Positions 60,522 through 64,000 of a stretch of DNA of 64,000 nucleotides are shown here, in pieces. The translations under genes were made by a program, and so were the position numbers. The DNA is from Rhodanobacter sp. C03 (GTDB taxonomy: Bacteria; Pseudomonadota; Gammaproteobacteria; Xanthomonadales; Rhodanobacteraceae). Position 1 is the first letter of the stretch. Every line of letters begins with the position of its first letter. The notes below the pieces were generated by a model that was not told where the DNA came from, did no database searches, and saw only the letters and a list, made by a program, of their open reading frames with translations. The DNA is taken from assembly GCF_002001175.1 (NCBI RefSeq), contig NZ_MUNT01000001.1:434001-498000 (forward strand). The letters run 5' to 3'.

Positions 60522-63071
60522 TCAGAAGATATCGTACGCGTGCTGCTGATCCTGCTCTTTTTGCTGGCTGGCCTGGGTACGCAGGCGATCGACGTCCTCC
60601 ACCTTGAAGATCTCGTTCATGGCGTCCGGATCGCCCTCCGCGGTGGGCAGGCCGCTCTGCCGATTGATCAGGACCGTGCTGATGCCGGGCGGCATCGGCA
60701 AGGTGTTCTCCGGCAAGCCCTTCAGCACGGCGCCCATGTAATCCATCCAGATCGGCAACGCGGCTTGGGCGCCGAATTCGCCGACGCCGTTGGATTTGCC
60801 CAGTGCGCTGAAATCGTCGAAGCCGACCCATACCGCGGTCGCCAGGTCGCCATTGAAGCCGACGAACCAGGCATCGCGATGATCGTTGGTGGAACCGGTC
60901 TTGCCGGCCAGGTCGGCACGATTCAGCGCCTTGGCGGCGTAGCCGGTGCCACGGGGACTGGCAATCACATCCTTCATCAGCGAGGTGACCAGGTAGTCGT
61001 TGCGCGGGTCGATCACGCGTGGGGCGAGCACGGGCGGGTGGCTGTTCTCGCCATGGATATCCGCAGGCAGCGCCGCAACGCCCACGCCATCGATGCTGCT
61101 GGCTTCCGCTGGCGCCTGGGCGGTGCCGGCGACGGCGACGTCGTTGGCCGGGGTCTTCAACATGTCGGCTGGCGGCGGCCCTGGAGGGCTCGTGTCGAGC
61201 AGGCGTTCCTGGCAGTCGCTGCAGGCGCGGGCGGGGTTGGCCAGGTACACCGGCTTGCCATTTCGGTCGTCGATCTCGCTGATGAAATACGGGGTGACCA
61301 GATAGCCGCCGTTGGCGAACACCGCGTAGCCGCGCGCCATCCCCATCGGCGACACCGAGGCCGTGCCGAGGGCCAGCGAAAGGTTGGGCGGCAGCGCATC
61401 CAGCGGCAGGCCGAACCGGGTGACGTACTGGCGCGCGAAACGCAGGCCCATGGCATCGAGCAGACGCACCGAGACGAGGTTCTTCGATTGCAGCAGGGCT
61501 TCGCGCAGGCGCATGGGCCCGGCGAACTTGCCGTCGTCGTTGGACGGCGTCCACAGGCCGCCGGGGCTCGACGGATCGGGCAGCGCCAGCGGCGCATCAT
61601 TGATGATCGAGGACGGCGTGAAGCCACGCTCGAAGGCCGCCGAATACAGGTACGGCTTGAAGCTGGATCCAGGCTGGCGCGCCGCCATCACCGCGCGATT
61701 GAACTTGCTGCGGCCGAAATTGAAACCGCCGACCAGCGCCTGGATCGAACCGTCCTCCGGATTGATCGAGGCCAGCGCCGCCTGGGCGGCCGGAATCTGG
61801 TCGAGCTGCCAGTCGCCCTTGTCGTTGCGCGACAGTCGCACGATATCGCCACGCTTCAGCACGCCATCGACGCTGCGTGGAGTTGCGCCGACACGGTTCT
61901 CGTCTATATGCGGGCGGGCCCAGCTGAGTGCGGCCAGATCGAGCTTCACGCTTTCGTGGCTGGCCAGATAAACCGTGGCTTCCTTCGCACTGCTGGTGGT
62001 GACCACGCCCGGCTGCAGGCCCGAGATGGCGGTGTAGCCGGAAAGCAGATCGTCATAATCCTGGTCGCTGGCTTGCGCGGGCAGATCCTGGTGCGCTTCC
62101 GGTCCACGCCAGCCATGCCGGTGATCGTAGGTGATCAGGCCATTGCGCAACGCTTCCACCGCAACCTGCTGGCGGCTGCTCTGCAGCGTGGTCTTGACCA
62201 CGTAGCCCTCGGTAAGCGCCTCGTTGCCCAGTCGGTCGAGCACCTGCCGGCGCACCATTTCCGCCATATACGGTGCATCCACCTCGATTGGCTGCTCGTG
62301 CGGAAAGGCGTGGTTCGGTTCGACGATTGCCTGCTCGTAGACGGGCTTGGTGATGTAGCCGTGCCTGAGCATCTCGCCCAGCACCCAGTTGCGTCGGGCG
62401 ATTCCGCGCTTGGGGCTGTTGATCGGATTGACCACCGAGGGCAGCTGGAAGCTTGAGGCGATCAGCGCGCACTCGGCGACGGTCAGCTGGTCCAGCGTCT
62501 TGCCGTAGTAATACTCCGCCGCTGCGGCCACGCCGTAGGAGCGATGACCGAGAAACATCTTGTTGAGATACAGCTCGAGGATCTGGTCCTTGCTGAGTTC
62601 ATGCTCGATGCGCAGCGCGATGAAGATCTCGGTGAGCTTGCGCGAATAGAGTTTTTCGGGACTCAGGAAGATGTTGCGCGCCACCTGCTGGGTGATCGTC
62701 GAGCCGCCGGGTCCCTTGTCGCCGCCAGTCACCACGACATGCCAGCCGGCGCGCACGATGCCGCGCCAGTCCACGCCTGGGTGATGGTAGAAATCCGCAT
62801 CCTCGGCAGACAGCACGGCGTGCTTGAGCAGATCCGGTACATCGGCCATGACCACCGGGATGCGCCGCGTCTCGCCGAAGCTGGCAATCAACTTGCCATC
62901 GGCGCTCATGACGCGCAGCGGCACCTGCATGTGGTAGTCCTTGAGTAGTGCCACCGACGGGAGTCTTGGAGCGACCAGCCAATACGCCACACCTGCCGCG
63001 ATAACAATCAGGAGCAAACCGGAAAAGGCCAGGATCAGTGCCCAGCGCAACAGACGCTTGAGAATTCGCAT
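60522..63071 (-). CDS. mrcA: Penicillin-binding protein 1A (bifunctional peptidoglycan synthase)
   Basis: Encodes 849 residues. One N-terminal membrane helix (about 11-33) anchors it. The GT51 glycosyltransferase has the catalytic Glu90 in LSAEDADFYHHPGVDWRGI and GGSTITQQVARNIFLSPEK. The transpeptidase has SSFK at 469-472 (Ser469 acylated), SKNLVSVRLL (SxN) and AGKTGSTND (KTG). It polymerises and cross-links murein in the periplasm. It is divergent from pilM, a conserved pairing in gammaproteobacteria. Confidence 0.97.
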   Translation of the reverse strand: MRILKRLLRWALILAFSGLLLIVIAAGVAYWLVAPRLPSVALLKDYHMQVPLRVMSADGKLIASFGETRRIPVVMADVPDLLKHAVLSAEDADFYHHPGVDWRGIVRAGWHVVVTGGDKGPGGSTITQQVARNIFLSPEKLYSRKLTEIFIALRIEHELSKDQILELYLNKMFLGHRSYGVAAAAEYYYGKTLDQLTVAECALIASSFQLPSVVNPINSPKRGIARRNWVLGEMLRHGYITKPVYEQAIVEPNHAFPHEQPIEVDAPYMAEMVRRQVLDRLGNEALTEGYVVKTTLQSSRQQVAVEALRNGLITYDHRHGWRGPEAHQDLPAQASDQDYDDLLSGYTAISGLQPGVVTTSSAKEATVYLASHESVKLDLAALSWARPHIDENRVGATPRSVDGVLKRGDIVRLSRNDKGDWQLDQIPAAQAALASINPEDGSIQALVGGFNFGRSKFNRAVMAARQPGSSFKPYLYSAAFERGFTPSSIINDAPLALPDPSSPGGLWTPSNDDGKFAGPMRLREALLQSKNLVSVRLLDAMGLRFARQYVTRFGLPLDALPPNLSLALGTASVSPMGMARGYAVFANGGYLVTPYFISEIDDRNGKPVYLANPARACSDCQERLLDTSPPGPPPADMLKTPANDVAVAGTAQAPAEASSIDGVGVAALPADIHGENSHPPVLAPRVIDPRNDYLVTSLMKDVIASPRGTGYAAKALNRADLAGKTGSTNDHRDAWFVGFNGDLATAVWVGFDDFSALGKSNGVGEFGAQAALPIWMDYMGAVLKGLPENTLPMPPGISTVLINRQSGLPTAEGDPDAMNEIFKVEDVDRLRTQASQQKEQDQQHAYDIF

Positions 63072-63307
63072 GGTGTGGGGATAGCGAGACCTGAGTCAAA
63101 ACATGGCAGAGTATAGATGTAGCAGTATGGCCGACAGGTGGGGCTCGCCAAAGCAAGGGTTGCGCCAGCGGGGACGATTCCACAAATGTGGTGGACATCA
63201 CGCCAATTACTTGAGAAAGTTTCTGTAGACCGTTGCCATTGCGTTAATTTTTCGATTTAATGCCACTGCGCATCCCGCCAGGATTCTGGTTCGGGCGTCA
63301 GCGGTAA

Positions 63308-64000
<693 letters not shown>

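Overview
This is high-GC chromosomal DNA with dense, mostly operonic coding. It looks like a gammaproteobacterium of the Lysobacterales (Xanthomonadales), closest in flavour to the Rhodanobacteraceae (Rhodanobacter, Dyella, Frateuria). The grounds are a Clp-type CRP homologue, the long PurC form, a cydP-cydA-cydB-cydX operon, a TIGR02449-type gene beside zapA, the trpEGDC block, and palindromes of the TAGGAGCGGCTTCAGCCGCG type. The genus is an inference from remembered protein sequences. I see no rRNA, CRISPR array, insertion sequence or prophage. One tRNA (Gln) and one probable 6S RNA are present.

Layout. 1-9999: the edge of an ECF sigma gene with a lipoprotein, an amino-acid permease, a secreted GH50-like glycosidase, a Y-family polymerase, small membrane proteins, purC, a cytochrome c and djlA. 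10000-14850: rpe, a gap holding a terminator-bounded possible small RNA and two overlooked small genes, then an operon of response regulator, secreted protein and histidine kinase. 14900-20630: trpE-[AT-richer foreign gene]-trpG-trpD-trpC followed by a HAD phosphatase and a GNAT acetyltransferase. 20630-25560: clp, speD, coq7, a GlcF-like Fe-S protein, rplM-rpsI and tRNA-Gln. 25650-32320: a ClC transporter, rpiA, then the conserved block EVE protein-fau-6S RNA-zapA-TIGR02449 facing ygfB-pepP. 32312-38200: the cytochrome bd operon and a 7TM sensor kinase/NarL-type regulator pair. 38300-46650: pepQ, PilZ and DUF1631 genes, hemW-rdgB-rph, and divergent yicC-gmk. 46740-51240: the Mla lipid-transport operon mlaFEDCB facing mlaA. 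51440-56710: rpoZ-spoT-ridA-recG. 56820-64000: nucleoside hydrolase, rpmE (type B), gltA, a hypothetical, mrcA (PBP1a) and the start of pilM.

Most of the window is housekeeping: tryptophan, purine, pentose-phosphate and polyamine metabolism, respiration, ribosome, stringent response and envelope maintenance. The less ordinary parts are the roughly 50 % GC nuclease-like gene wedged into the trp operon, the two-gene micro-operon at 11086-11337 with its own Shine-Dalgarno sites and terminator, the three-gene signalling operon at 11514-14844 whose middle gene encodes an exported protein, a tandem-domain MlaD, and several palindromic repeat families between genes.
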